DNA from: Prevotella sp.
GTDB lineage: Bacteria > Bacteroidota > Bacteroidia > Bacteroidales > Bacteroidaceae
DNA length: 64,000 nt
Assembly (NCBI GenBank): GCA_017557405.1
Contig: JAFYYV010000047.1
Location: 1 to 64,000, forward strand
Reading direction: 5' to 3'
Part shown: positions 16,110-25,648 of the stretch, piece by piece
Layout of the letters: each line of letters begins with the position of its first letter
Numbering within the stretch: position 1 is the first letter of the stretch
The notes under the pieces: model-generated
Told to the model about the DNA's origin: nothing
The model's database searches: none
What the model saw: the letters and a program-made list of their open reading frames with translations, nothing else
Made by a program: the position numbers and the translations under genes

Positions 16110-16141
16110 GCTGGCGTACAAGCTTTTGACTGTACGCCAGC
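16110..16141 (-). terminator. terminator or attenuator after susD
   Basis: GCTGGCGTACA (16110-16120) and TGTACGCCAGC (16131-16141) form a perfect 11-bp stem. On the minus strand it is followed by TTTTATT. It lies between SusD and the calycin-like lipoprotein gene. Confidence 0.78.
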
Positions 16142-16171
16142 CATGGTAAGATTTACATTGTATGTGGTTAA

Positions 16172-17833
16172 TCAATATCCAGGATTCTGGTTGATGCCGA
16201 GATCCTCGCCGTGAAGACCTGTAGGAATGGGTTGGCGATAGTGGCGACCACGTACGTTGTTGTATTTAGCCACCAGGTGATTGTGCACTTTCTGGAAGTA
16301 AGCCTCTTGGTCGGAATTGTAGGTCTGTCCGAGCGAAGTTTTCCAATCGTCGGCAAAGTGTTTGTAGTTCTTTACTTGTTTCACCGAAGAAATGAGGTCC
16401 TTCCAGCGATAGCTGTTCAGCACGGAGAATTGCTCATAGGTAAACTCGTAGTCCCACTCACGCTTGATCTGCTCGAAGGTAGGAGCGCTAACGGTGGCAA
16501 TACCAGCACGCTTACGCAATTGGTTGAAGGGTTCGGCAGCCTCGGTGTTGCGACCCAGCTGCACAAGGGCCTCTGCTTTGATGAGTAGCACTTCGGCATA
16601 GCGAATCTCGATGCGGTCGACTGAATTCTGGGTGATTTCCAGATTCTCAGCATCTTCGTAGCTCTGGTCTACGCCCTTACCATTAATGGGAGTATAGATG
16701 GGCGAGTAGTAGTGGTGCGTGAGTCCTGTCTCTGGATTCTTGACCTCGATGAAGTAGGTCTCTGCTAGACGCTTGTCGTTGGGTTGCTCCTTCTTCCAGT
16801 CGTCATATAGATTGTCGTCGGCAACTTCGGTGTGGTTCTGGCTGTAGCCGTTGCCGTTCTCACCGTTCTGGAAGGGGAATGTCCATGAGCAGTGTGTTTG
16901 GTGGTTGCCCTGTGCATCGTTTCTGTCACCATCGTGGGCAATGGTAAACAGGTGCTCGTTGGTATGGCGCTTGTTGCTTTCATACTCACGTCCCCACAAC
17001 TTGTTATACTCGGGATCGAGGGCCAGTTTTCCGCTCTTAATGACTTTGTCGGCATACTCCACGGCCTTCTCCAGACGGCTGTCGGTCTTGGTGAAAGCGG
17101 GGTCGGTCTGTGTGGCAGCGATGGCCTGCACCTGCTCAGCCGTCAGAGGATTGTCTCCCCATACAAGATAGGTACGTGCGAGCAGAGCCTGAGCAGCCTG
17201 TTTAGAGGGCACACGGGGGTCGCCGTTATAATCGAGCAACAGTTTTTCGGCATCGGTCAGATCGTTGACCACTTGTGTCAATACGTTGTCAATGCTCTGA
17301 CGATCAGTGGTGCTGCCGCCTTCCTCAGTGAACACGGGAACCTCGCCCCACAGCTGAACTAACTTCAGATAAGCCAAGGCGCGTAAGAACTTCGCCTTAC
17401 CCACGGAGGCATTATAACCATTCTGCGTCACTTTGCCCAACTTCAGTGAGTTGCTGATGGTCGTGATGGCCTCGTTGTCTTGGGCAATGCCTAAGAGCAG
17501 GTGATTGAATATCTTGATTTGGTACCATGTTGTGGGTTCCTGCTCGAAGCGGCTGTTTACGGGACCTGCCTCACTTTCTTCCCCCTCGAACGAGATGAGT
17601 TTGTTTGAGTTCAGCTCGATGATGAATGAGAACGATGATGAGAGTGGTTGCCAATGACTATAAACACCATTCACCAACGAGAGAGCACTGGCGTCGTCGT
17701 TCACCACGTTAGTTTCGTCTATTTGGTTGCCCCCGCTGTTATTGTCATCCTCATTGTCATTTGAGCAGGCCGAAAGACCTATTGTTGTTGCTACTGCCAC
17801 TAAGGCTGCGAAAAGTAATTGCTTCTTTTTCAT
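16172..17833 (-). CDS. SusD/RagB-like outer-membrane lipoprotein
   Basis: A 553-residue SusD-family lipoprotein: signal peptide and lipobox IGLSAC (acylated Cys near 23), the TPR-like helical region (KAKFLRALAYLKLVQLWGEVPVF), and C-terminal RWKDLIS-like and QNPGY segments. SusD proteins bind the substrate and lid the SusC channel at the cell surface. It lies downstream of its SusC partner but has its own operator-bearing promoter in the gap. Most SusCD pairs import glycans; here the shared operator suggests a sulfur-containing or sulfur-status-dependent substrate, which is inference. Confidence 0.93.
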   Translation of the reverse strand: MKKKQLLFAALVAVATTIGLSACSNDNEDDNNSGGNQIDETNVVNDDASALSLVNGVYSHWQPLSSSFSFIIELNSNKLISFEGEESEAGPVNSRFEQEPTTWYQIKIFNHLLLGIAQDNEAITTISNSLKLGKVTQNGYNASVGKAKFLRALAYLKLVQLWGEVPVFTEEGGSTTDRQSIDNVLTQVVNDLTDAEKLLLDYNGDPRVPSKQAAQALLARTYLVWGDNPLTAEQVQAIAATQTDPAFTKTDSRLEKAVEYADKVIKSGKLALDPEYNKLWGREYESNKRHTNEHLFTIAHDGDRNDAQGNHQTHCSWTFPFQNGENGNGYSQNHTEVADDNLYDDWKKEQPNDKRLAETYFIEVKNPETGLTHHYYSPIYTPINGKGVDQSYEDAENLEITQNSVDRIEIRYAEVLLIKAEALVQLGRNTEAAEPFNQLRKRAGIATVSAPTFEQIKREWDYEFTYEQFSVLNSYRWKDLISSVKQVKNYKHFADDWKTSLGQTYNSDQEAYFQKVHNHLVAKYNNVRGRHYRQPIPTGLHGEDLGINQNPGY

Positions 17834-17893
17834 ACTGAAAATCTCCTTTTACCTTTAAATTAATAATATGTAATATTTCTCTTAATCGCACTG

Positions 17894-17964
17894 CAAAGGT
17901 ACAGCGTTTTCGCCTACCATAAAATACCATCTGAACGGCATTTTGCATACCAAACAATGGGTAA
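17894..17964 (-). promoter_or_regulatory. sulfur-regulon promoter D (susD)
   Basis: On the minus strand: TTACCCATTGTTTGGTAT (17964-17947), 5 bp, second element beginning ATGCCG and containing ATGGTATTT, then TACCTTTG (17901-17894), with the 45-bp distance kept. It lies between susC and susD, so susD can be made independently. Confidence 0.8.
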
Positions 17965-17970
17965 TCGCTT

Positions 17971-20900
17971 TTAAAGCGTTACATTCACGCCAAAGGTGAA
18001 AGTACGTGAAGCCGGATAAGTACCGCTGTCGGTTCCACTGCTGACCTCAGGATCGTAGCCCTTGTAAGGGGTGATGGTGAAGAGGTTGGAAGCGGTGGCG
18101 TAAACTCTTAAACTATGAACGATGAACTTAGAACTATGAACTGTGTAGCCAAACGTGAGGTTACGCAACTTCAAATAGCTGGCGCTCTGCACGTAGCGGC
18201 TATCGATGTAGCCAAAGGGACGAGCGTTAGAGGCCAGAGGCAGAGTGTTGCCGCCATTTAGGGGAGTCCATGAATTCTTGACGGTAGAAAGAACATTGTA
18301 GGAGTCGCCCGTAAGCTCCAAACGGCGCTGCAATGCGTTGTAGAGTTTGTTGCCATAGCTGCCAGCGAAGGAGGCTGAGAGGTCGAAACCACCGTAGTTG
18401 AGTTGGGTGGTGAATCCATATATGATGCTGGGCTGTATGCTTCCGAGGATGACGCGATCGTTGCCATCGATACTGCCATTGTGGTCGAAGTCGGCATATT
18501 TCAGGTCGCCTGCCTTTGGTGTTTGGCCATTGACGGTGGGCAGATGGGTGACGTCCTCTCCCTGCTGCACGATGCCGATGAATTGGAGTCCATAGAATGC
18601 TCCGAGAGGTTCTCCACGGCGCAAAATCTGCTGTTTGTCGGAACCTTGGATGACGTCGTTGGTGGTGCCCATATCTGTAATTTCGTTACGGTTGTAGGCA
18701 GCGTTGGCACTAACGCTCCAGTTGAGGCCCTTACGTTGCAAGAGAGTGGTGTTCACAGAGAATTCCAGACCCTTGTTAACCACGTTACCTACATTCCGCA
18801 ACTGCGAGGTGACACCACTGGCGAAGCCCATTGGCACCACGAGCAGCAGATCGCTGGTCTTTTTGTAGTAAGCATCGAACACGATGTTCAGACGACGCTT
18901 GAACAAGCCCAAATCGAAGCCAAGGTTATAAGATGCGGTGGTCTCCCACTTCAGGTTGGCGTTCGACGTGTTTTGTTTGGAGTAACTGCTGGAGCCACCG
19001 TAGGAACCAGTGGCATAGGAGGTGGCAAATGCATAATCAGGAATCTCCTGATTACCTACTAATCCACCCGAGAGGCGTAGTTTCAGGTAATCGATGGTCT
19101 TGACATCGCGCAAGAAAGACTCTTGGTCGACATTCCACGAGAGACCTAGTGAGGGGAAATAGCCCCAGCGATGATTCTTTGAAAAACGACTGGAGTTGTC
19201 GGCACGGAAGGTGGCTGTGGCATTGTAGCGGTCGAACAGTGTGTAGTTGACGCGGGCGATGAGTGAGTTGAGTGTTGACTCAGATATGCCAGTTTGTGGA
19301 GTGTAGGTGCCCGAACCGTCGCCCAAGTTATACTGCTTCAGTGTCTCGTTGGTATAATGGTTGGTACGTATGTTACTATACGTTGAGGTCGAGGTCTGGC
19401 GTGTATAGCCCACGAGTGCATCTACATAGTTTGCCTCGTCAATGTTGCGGCTGTAGGTAGCGGTGTATTCCTGTTGCCACACATCGGTCTGTCGGTTGCC
19501 CGTTCCACCGATGCCCTGAGTGGCCAAGCCTAATGAGGTGTAGGCACCAGAAAAATAGTTTTGCGTCAGTCGCTCACTATTCAGCCCGATAGTGGCTTTC
19601 AGTGTCAGGTCGTCAATGGTGTAGCTCGTCCAGAGGTTCGACAGCAGGTAGTTGTTCACGTTTTCGGCCACACTCTCCTTCAGGTCATATACGGGGTTGG
19701 CTGCATGGTCTCCAATGGCAAAGTATGCATATTCATAGGGGTTGGTGAAATTGTAAGAACCATCTTCACGATATACGTTGATGACCGGTGGCATTAGCAG
19801 AGCATACACAAAACTATTGGTAATACCTGCCGAATAGGGAGACGAGTTGAAGACCTGCTCCTCGGTGGTGGTCAGACCCTGCTGTTTCGAGCGACCATAG
19901 GTGGCATTGACGCCGAATCTCAACCCTTTTTGCAGTTCCCACTCCACATTGGTATGGAAATTGTAGCGCTGGAAACCTGAGTTCAGAAGGATGCCATCTT
20001 GATTGGTATGGTTTGCCGAGAATGCATAACGGTTTCTTTCACCGCCCCCCGTTATACTCAACTCGTGACTTTGTTGAATAGAATTGCGCAACACGGCCTC
20101 CTGCCAATTAGTGCCCTCACCTAAGGCTGCAATCTCTGCGTCAGTGTAGCCGCCCTTGTTACTCCAGTAATCTTTCTGGAACTGTGCCCACTCCGAGGCG
20201 TTGAGCAAATCGAGTTTCTTGCTGATATGGCTTACGCCTATATTATAGGTGTAGTTAATCAGTGCTTGCTTTTCACCGCGTTGGCCTTTCTTGGTGGTGA
20301 TGAGTATGACGCCATTGGCTCCGCGCGAACCATAGATTGCGGTGGCTGAGACATCCTTCAGCACTTCTACACTCTCAATGTCATTGGGATTGATAGTGGC
20401 CAGTGGATTGAGGCTACCTTCGATGCCTCCCAATCCTGTTGAGCCTAAGCTGGCGTCCTTAAAATAAATAAAACCATCGATGACATAGAGTGGTTCATTG
20501 GAGGCATTGACAGAGTTACCGCCGCGGATGCGGATTTGACTGTCGGCTCCCGGCTGGCCACTACTGGCTGTTACGCCTAGACCTGCCACCTGACCACTGA
20601 GGGCTCCGTCGAGCGTTGCCGACTGTGACTGACTAAATACATCTGCTTTCACTTTCGTCACGCTACCCGTCAGTTGTGTCCGTTTCTGTGTGCCGTATCC
20701 AACGACGACGATTTCATCCAAATGATGGTTCTCTTCTTGGAGTGCTACGACAATATCGTCATCGTCGCCTTTTAAGTGAATGCTTTGCTGCTCATAACCT
20801 ACATAACTTATTTTCAGTTCCGATGGGAACGATGCCACGTCAATAGAGAAGCGGCCTTCGATATCGGTCACCACACCTACATGTCCATGTGAGTCATATA

Positions 20901-21033
20901 TAGTAGCACCAATAATTGCTTCGCCAGTCCCGGCGTCGGTTACCCTACCATTAATGGGGGTAGCCGACGCTACATAATAAAAAACAATGGCAAAAGCTGA
21001 TGTAATAATTCGTGTTGTCTGAAAAATCTTCAT
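17971..21033 (-). CDS. SusC/RagA family TonB-linked outer-membrane transporter
   Basis: A 1020-residue SusC-family transporter: signal peptide; carboxypeptidase-like domain (about 26-95: INGRVTDAGTGEAIIGATI); TonB box DEIVVVGYGTQ (about 105-115); plug with the RIRGGNSVNASNEPLYVIDG motif; and a large barrel ending in FTFGVNVTL. It forms the import channel with the SusD that follows. The barrel carries a low-complexity insertion (VHSSKFIVHSL, DNA 18110-18147) of a type also found in other genes here. It is transcribed from promoter C. Confidence 0.95.
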   Translation of the reverse strand: MKIFQTTRIITSAFAIVFYYVASATPINGRVTDAGTGEAIIGATIYDSHGHVGVVTDIEGRFSIDVASFPSELKISYVGYEQQSIHLKGDDDDIVVALQEENHHLDEIVVVGYGTQKRTQLTGSVTKVKADVFSQSQSATLDGALSGQVAGLGVTASSGQPGADSQIRIRGGNSVNASNEPLYVIDGFIYFKDASLGSTGLGGIEGSLNPLATINPNDIESVEVLKDVSATAIYGSRGANGVILITTKKGQRGEKQALINYTYNIGVSHISKKLDLLNASEWAQFQKDYWSNKGGYTDAEIAALGEGTNWQEAVLRNSIQQSHELSITGGGERNRYAFSANHTNQDGILLNSGFQRYNFHTNVEWELQKGLRFGVNATYGRSKQQGLTTTEEQVFNSSPYSAGITNSFVYALLMPPVINVYREDGSYNFTNPYEYAYFAIGDHAANPVYDLKESVAENVNNYLLSNLWTSYTIDDLTLKATIGLNSERLTQNYFSGAYTSLGLATQGIGGTGNRQTDVWQQEYTATYSRNIDEANYVDALVGYTRQTSTSTYSNIRTNHYTNETLKQYNLGDGSGTYTPQTGISESTLNSLIARVNYTLFDRYNATATFRADNSSRFSKNHRWGYFPSLGLSWNVDQESFLRDVKTIDYLKLRLSGGLVGNQEIPDYAFATSYATGSYGGSSSYSKQNTSNANLKWETTASYNLGFDLGLFKRRLNIVFDAYYKKTSDLLLVVPMGFASGVTSQLRNVGNVVNKGLEFSVNTTLLQRKGLNWSVSANAAYNRNEITDMGTTNDVIQGSDKQQILRRGEPLGAFYGLQFIGIVQQGEDVTHLPTVNGQTPKAGDLKYADFDHNGSIDGNDRVILGSIQPSIIYGFTTQLNYGGFDLSASFAGSYGNKLYNALQRRLELTGDSYNVLSTVKNSWTPLNGGNTLPLASNARPFGYIDSRYVQSASYLKLRNLTFGYTVHSSKFIVHSLRVYATASNLFTITPYKGYDPEVSSGTDSGTYPASRTFTFGVNVTL

Positions 21034-21082
21034 ACCTTATTTTAATATACACCTAATGTTTCATAGTGAATGAATCACGGTG

Positions 21083-21153
21083 CAAAGGTACGATGGTTTT
21101 CAGAGGTATACAATCGCCATTTCATGGCATTCTGAATACCAAACAGAGGGTAT
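21083..21153 (-). promoter_or_regulatory. sulfur-regulon promoter C (susC)
   Basis: On the minus strand: ATACCCTCTGTTTGGTAT (21153-21136), 5 bp, second element ATGCCATGAAATGGCGATTG, 20 bp, then TACCTTTG (21090-21083). The distance from palindrome to box is 45 bp. Confidence 0.87.
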
Positions 21154-21157
21154 TCGG

Positions 21158-21463
21158 CTATTTTTGCTTCTTCTCCTTATTCTGTTTGACCTCAGAAGCC
21201 TCGTATTTTATCTTCTTGAAGCCCTGAATGATGTTGCTGACATTGGTTTTGTCTGCATCATACTCGATGGTGACTGTTTTGTTCTCGAGACTCGTCTTGA
21301 TGGACTTGATGCCCTTCTCGAAGCGGATGTTATCCTTGATTTTCTTCTCACAGTTGGCACAGTGCATCTCGGGTTGGGTCTTCAGCACAACAGTCTTGAT
21401 GTCCTTGGCGAATAGCGCTACGCTAAATGACAAAGCAAAAATGATAAATGATAAACGTCTCAT
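21158..21463 (-). CDS. periplasmic heavy-metal-associated (HMA) domain protein
   Basis: A 101-residue protein: signal peptide (MRRLSFIIFALSFSVALFA) and one HMA domain with the metal-binding motif M-H-C-A-N-C (about residues 33-38), then a Lys-rich tail. HMA domains bind Cu(I) or similar soft metals. It lies 20 bp after the TonB receptor gene of the same unit, so the two probably act together in the uptake or control of a metal. It ends 5 bp before the susC operator. Confidence 0.85.
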   Translation of the reverse strand: MRRLSFIIFALSFSVALFAKDIKTVVLKTQPEMHCANCEKKIKDNIRFEKGIKSIKTSLENKTVTIEYDADKTNVSNIIQGFKKIKYEASEVKQNKEKKQK

Positions 21464-21483
21464 AATTCTTAACTATTATTTAT

Positions 21484-23487
21484 CTATATTCTGTTCCAAT
21501 TCAAACGGATGCCAATATAATATACTGCACCATGTAGAGGTCCCCATATCATGGTGGAGTCGAAATGGCTGCCCCATGGGTTGTCGGCTCCGATAATGGG
21601 ATTCTTCTGCTTGAAGCCTGTGATGTTCTCAGCGCCAGCGTAGATGCTCCAATAGCGGAAGAAACGTGTTATCTGGGCATTCAACTGTTCATACCCTTTG
21701 AAACGTTCACTCCAGGAAGGCAAGCCTTCGTCGGTCGTGTAGGTTGTTGGCATTCGTCCGCCACCATTCAGTTGTAGCGTTGCGTCAAACTGCCACTTGC
21801 CGAGTCCTGGGGTATAAGAAGCTGTCAGCAAGCCTTTGTATCTGTTGGTCAGTGGTTTCTCTTTTAGGAGTCCGCCATAGGTGCATTTCACATTCGTGCG
21901 ACGATAGGTGGCCGTCAGTGTAAAATCCTCATGGAATGAGTAGGTGGCTTCCACCTGATAGGTGTGGGAATAGCTGTCGCCCTCGAGGTTGGTGAAGTGT
22001 ACGGCATGTGGGTCGCTATCCAGGTCTATCACCGTTTGGTGAAGAAAGTTGGTATAGTAGTACTCCGCACTCAGTTCCATCTTCTTTTCGCCAATGGGGA
22101 TGCTCAAAATGGCACTGACACCATAGTTCCAGGCCTCTTCCTGTTCCATGTTGTCGTCGACGATGATGTCGCGTCCACTCGCCAGCAGATAGTTGTTCTC
22201 TGCCAGCACATGACTTGTGCGATAGCCTTTGCCAATGGAGCCACGGATGGTGACTATGTCGTTGGGCGAGAACTTCAGGTGCATTCTCGGTGTGACGAAA
22301 CTGCCGTAAATGTTGCTGTGATCCCAACGGAGGCCGCCCATCACAGTCAACTTCTCATCGAGTTTATAAGTGTATTGTCCATAGATGCCAGGAGTGGTCT
22401 CTTTATCATTGAACATTGACCACTGAACATTGAACATTTCTTGTCCAAGGTAGTCATGATTCAGACTGAGACCTGTCGAAATGTTATGATGCTCGCCGAT
22501 ATCACTTTCTAACATCAACGAGGCATAGCCGTTGCGTTGGTCGGCCTTGTAGGGTTTGTGTCCAAAGGTGGCATTCTCGTGGTGCAACGATCCTGAGAGA
22601 ATCAGCGCGATGTTCGTGGCATGTTCCTCGTTGATGAAATAAGCATTTTTCGTAAATGCCTCGTAACGTTCGTTGGTGATGTCTATCACATAGGGGTGAT
22701 AGGCGAGAGGTGAGTGGTGAGAAACCTGCCCTCCCTCACGATGCTCTTTCAATCCTTTGACGGATGCTTGGAAAATGTAACGGTCACCCATCCACGCCCA
22801 GCGACTCTGCAACGCCCCTTGTCTTGTCTTTGGCATATCAGCGAAACTATCTCCATTCCCATCGTGCACTTTGTCAAGAATTTCGTAATGCCCCAAAAGG
22901 GCTGTGCTCCACCGCTGAGACAACTGCAGGTTCGCTCCGAGGTTGCCTTCCAGCTTTCCCTTTGAATTAAGATATAGGTTCGCATCGGCAAAGGGAGTCG
23001 CTTGCGGCTTCTTGAACTCCACGTTGATTTGTCCTGTAATACTTTCGTAGCCGTTTTTTACAGACGAGGCTCCCTTCGACACCTGTATGCTTTGCATCCA
23101 AGGGCCAGGGATATAACTCAACGAGAACGGAGCAGCCAGTCCACGGTAGTTGGGGATGTTTTCAGTCAGCATTTGCACATAGGTGCCTGAGAGGCCCAGC
23201 AACTTAATCTGCCGCGCGCCAGTGGCGGCATCGGCGTAGTTCACATCGACAGAAGGGTTGGTGGTGAAACTCTCGCCCAGATTACAGCAGGCGGCACGCA
23301 ACAGTTCCTTTGAACTAATCAACTCCGTGTTCCCAATGGTGCTGGCCTTCACCCTTCCCCACTGATGTGCCGACACCGTCACCTCGTTAATCTGCTGCGT
23401 CTTAAGGGTGTCTACATCATCTTGGCTCTGTCCGAAAGAAGACAGGGCGACGCAGAGCAATGTTACGATGTAGCCAACCTTCCTCAT
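21484..23487 (-). CDS. TonB-dependent receptor, metal-linked
   Basis: A 667-residue outer-membrane receptor: signal peptide (about 1-20), TonB-box-like INEVTVSAHQ, plug with GARQIKLLGLSGTYVQMLTE and PGPWMQSIQVSKGASSVKNG, and a barrel ending in GIRLNWNRI. It pairs with the HMA protein 20 bp downstream, as in metal-uptake loci of Bacteroidales. Its promoter has a TATCTTTG box but not the regulon operator. A repeat-derived insertion (EMFNVQWSMFNDKE) lies mid-barrel. Copper is the likely substrate class by association. Confidence 0.88.
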   Translation of the reverse strand: MRKVGYIVTLLCVALSSFGQSQDDVDTLKTQQINEVTVSAHQWGRVKASTIGNTELISSKELLRAACCNLGESFTTNPSVDVNYADAATGARQIKLLGLSGTYVQMLTENIPNYRGLAAPFSLSYIPGPWMQSIQVSKGASSVKNGYESITGQINVEFKKPQATPFADANLYLNSKGKLEGNLGANLQLSQRWSTALLGHYEILDKVHDGNGDSFADMPKTRQGALQSRWAWMGDRYIFQASVKGLKEHREGGQVSHHSPLAYHPYVIDITNERYEAFTKNAYFINEEHATNIALILSGSLHHENATFGHKPYKADQRNGYASLMLESDIGEHHNISTGLSLNHDYLGQEMFNVQWSMFNDKETTPGIYGQYTYKLDEKLTVMGGLRWDHSNIYGSFVTPRMHLKFSPNDIVTIRGSIGKGYRTSHVLAENNYLLASGRDIIVDDNMEQEEAWNYGVSAILSIPIGEKKMELSAEYYYTNFLHQTVIDLDSDPHAVHFTNLEGDSYSHTYQVEATYSFHEDFTLTATYRRTNVKCTYGGLLKEKPLTNRYKGLLTASYTPGLGKWQFDATLQLNGGGRMPTTYTTDEGLPSWSERFKGYEQLNAQITRFFRYWSIYAGAENITGFKQKNPIIGADNPWGSHFDSTMIWGPLHGAVYYIGIRLNWNRI

Positions 23488-23533
23488 TAATCAATGTTTC
23501 ATGTTAAAAACATAAACAATTATATATCAAGTG

Positions 23534-23541
23534 CAAAGATA
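23534..23541 (-). promoter_or_regulatory. -7 element of the metal-linked receptor unit
   Basis: TATCTTTG on the minus strand (23541-23534), 47 bp before the receptor ATG. No good TTTG is seen 20 bp upstream, and the regulon palindrome is absent at the 45-bp position. Confidence 0.55.
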
Positions 23542-23587
23542 CAATTTTTCCACTAATCGCATCACTTTTGTTGGGAATTTCACTGAT

Positions 23588-24343
23588 TCAGATGACGTAA
23601 TCGGTATCTGGCGTGAGCAGTTTTTCGATGAAATAAACGATCTGCATTCGCCACCAGGCCCAGTCGTGGGCGGAGTCGAAGCCCCAGTAGTCGATCCAGG
23701 CAGGAACGTTTTTCTCCTTGAGCAGGGCATCCATCTGACGGGTGCTGTCGAGCAGTTCGTCTTCCCATGAACCCTGTCCCACACACAGGATGATGCGGCG
23801 GTGGCGGTAGATGTCCCAGTAGGGATGGTCGTCGGGCATCTGACGCAGGAAATCGTAGGGCGAGTTGTCGTAGATGAGAGGGTCCTGATAGTTGGGGAAG
23901 AAATAGCCCGCATAGTAGAGTCCGCTCAGTGCCAGCAGCGTGTCGAAGAGGTCGGGACGGCGGAAGAAGAAGTTGCCAGCGTGGAAACCGCCCATGGAGC
24001 AGCCCGTGACAATGAAGGTCTCGTTGCTGAAGTGGCGCACTTCGGGTATCAGCTCGTCGACGATGTAGTGGTACCAGCGCTCGTGCAGTTCGATGCGGCG
24101 ATGGTAGTCGCCGCCCGTGTCGGACCACGTCTCGCGGTCGATGCTATCGACACAGATCAGGCGTATCTGCCCACGATCTATAAAACTGGAGAGTACGCCT
24201 ACCATGTCGAAGTCCTGGTAATCGTAGAATCGTCCGTCCTGCGACGGGAAGACGAGCACGGGATGTCCCTTGTCGCCGTATGTTTTGTATTCCATGTCAC
24301 GTCCGAGGGCGGCAGAATATTTCTTCACGTAATTGATGTTCAT
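23588..24343 (-). CDS. alpha/beta-hydrolase esterase
   Basis: A 251-residue cytosolic esterase-like hydrolase: nucleophile motif TGCSMGGFHA (Ser at about 116), and a likely catalytic His in SAHDWAWW near the C-terminus. It resembles the esterase D/enterochelin-esterase-like group (PVLVFPSQDGRFYDYQ). Its ATG overlaps the TGA of the upstream ATP-grasp gene, so the two are translationally coupled and may make and cleave the same ester or amide. The substrate is unknown. Confidence 0.82.
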   Translation of the reverse strand: MNINYVKKYSAALGRDMEYKTYGDKGHPVLVFPSQDGRFYDYQDFDMVGVLSSFIDRGQIRLICVDSIDRETWSDTGGDYHRRIELHERWYHYIVDELIPEVRHFSNETFIVTGCSMGGFHAGNFFFRRPDLFDTLLALSGLYYAGYFFPNYQDPLIYDNSPYDFLRQMPDDHPYWDIYRHRRIILCVGQGSWEDELLDSTRQMDALLKEKNVPAWIDYWGFDSAHDWAWWRMQIVYFIEKLLTPDTDYVI

Positions 24344-25533
24344 TTCTTCAAGTGTACAAATTCAACAAATTCATTAACTTCCTCCATGCTTTCCAGACGA
24401 ACCGTGTACATCTGCTGACCCATGGCGGCGGAGAACAGTTCCGGCATGCGTTCGCACATCACTATGCGATTGCCGTAGCGCTTCAATACTTCGTCGTGCG
24501 AATGGACGTACTGGTAGATGTCGCGACGGCTGGCAAAGGCACAGTAGTGCTGCTCGCCGATGGCGGTATGGCTCTTGCCGAAGGCCACCATGTCGGCCCA
24601 TATCTTATAGACATCGGTCGAGTGGGCGTAGTTGATCATGTCGGGTGTATAGCCGCCGGCGGGACGCATATTCACTTCCAGCGCCACAAAGTCACCCTTC
24701 TTGCCAAGGCCCTCGCGGTCGCTGTCGAGCCGGAAGAACTCCAGATGCACGAAACGATTCCAAACGCCGAAGGCCTTCACCGTGCGGCGTCCCAGTTTGC
24801 GCAGTGGCTCGGGCATATCTTTGTCGACGTAATATGAAAGGTCGAGCTTCTTGTTCACGATGTCCATGATGGAAGGTGGCCAGACGGTCATCGACTCGAA
24901 GATGGGTTCGCCCTCACGACTGATGACGGCATCATAGGAGCAAATCTCGCCAGTGATGAACTCCTCCACCACATAGAGGTTGTGGTTGGTTTCAGTCTCG
25001 TAGAACTGCTTCAACTCCGCGTCGTCGTGTATCTTATACGTTCCGCTGGCTCCCACGCCAACATCGGGTTTGGCGATGATGGGATAGCCTGTTTTCGCAG
25101 CAAACTGCCTGACGGCCTCCTCGCCCTCGGTGGCACTTATCTGTCGCGCCGTAGGCACTTGCCCCTTGGCATAATATTTCTTCATCTCCGACTTCTCCTT
25201 GATGGCACGGATGCGGTCGGTCTGTATGCCGGTTGTCACGTTGAAGTCGGTACGTAGTCGGGCGTCCTGTGCCAGCCAGTACTCGTTGTTCGACTCAATC
25301 CAGTCGATGTGCCCATAGCGGAAAGCTAGATAAGCCACGGCGCGATACACGTCGTCGTAGTTCTCCAACGAGCCCACGCGGTAGTACTCCGTCAGCGACT
25401 CTTTCAGTTCGTGAGGCAGGCTCTCATACGGCGCATCGGCGATGCCCAAAACAGTCACCCCGTTCTGCTTCAGCCGCTGGCAGAAGTTCCAGTAGGTATG
25501 CGGGAAATGTGGTGATATAAATACGAAATTCAT
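24340..25533 (-). CDS. ATP-grasp carboxylate-amine ligase-like enzyme
   Basis: A 397-residue enzyme with the ATP-grasp pattern: an N-terminal Rossmann-like part (MNFVFISPHFPHTYWNF), a nucleotide-binding central domain (YPIIAKPDVGVGASGTYKI), and a metal-binding C-terminal part (ALEVNMRPAGGY). Such ligases activate a carboxylate as acyl phosphate and couple it to an amine or thiol. The start is the ATG at 25531-25533; an upstream TTG lies before the promoter's -7 box and is rejected. It is coupled by a 4-bp overlap to the esterase. The substrate is unknown. Confidence 0.85.
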   Translation of the reverse strand: MNFVFISPHFPHTYWNFCQRLKQNGVTVLGIADAPYESLPHELKESLTEYYRVGSLENYDDVYRAVAYLAFRYGHIDWIESNNEYWLAQDARLRTDFNVTTGIQTDRIRAIKEKSEMKKYYAKGQVPTARQISATEGEEAVRQFAAKTGYPIIAKPDVGVGASGTYKIHDDAELKQFYETETNHNLYVVEEFITGEICSYDAVISREGEPIFESMTVWPPSIMDIVNKKLDLSYYVDKDMPEPLRKLGRRTVKAFGVWNRFVHLEFFRLDSDREGLGKKGDFVALEVNMRPAGGYTPDMINYAHSTDVYKIWADMVAFGKSHTAIGEQHYCAFASRRDIYQYVHSHDEVLKRYGNRIVMCERMPELFSAAMGQQMYTVRLESMEEVNEFVEFVHLKK

Positions 25534-25541
25534 ATGGAGTG

Positions 25542-25549
25542 CAAAATTA
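25542..25549 (-). promoter_or_regulatory. -7 element giving a near-leaderless message
   Basis: TAATTTTG on the minus strand (25549-25542), only 8 bp before the ATG of the ATP-grasp gene. The predicted mRNA leader is about 4 nt, leaving no room for a ribosome binding site. Confidence 0.6.
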
Positions 25550-25648
25550 CACAATTAATTTGAAAAAGCGACGCATCGTGCGCAGAAACTATAACCGACA
25601 AACAGTTTCAGGCAGATGCATCGCAATGAAAGAACAAGTCTTGTTTCT

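Noticed and set aside
23534-23604. A sixth copy of the sulfur operator before the metal-linked receptor
   Set aside because: The -7 box is present, but the sequence 45 bp upstream does not match the palindrome.
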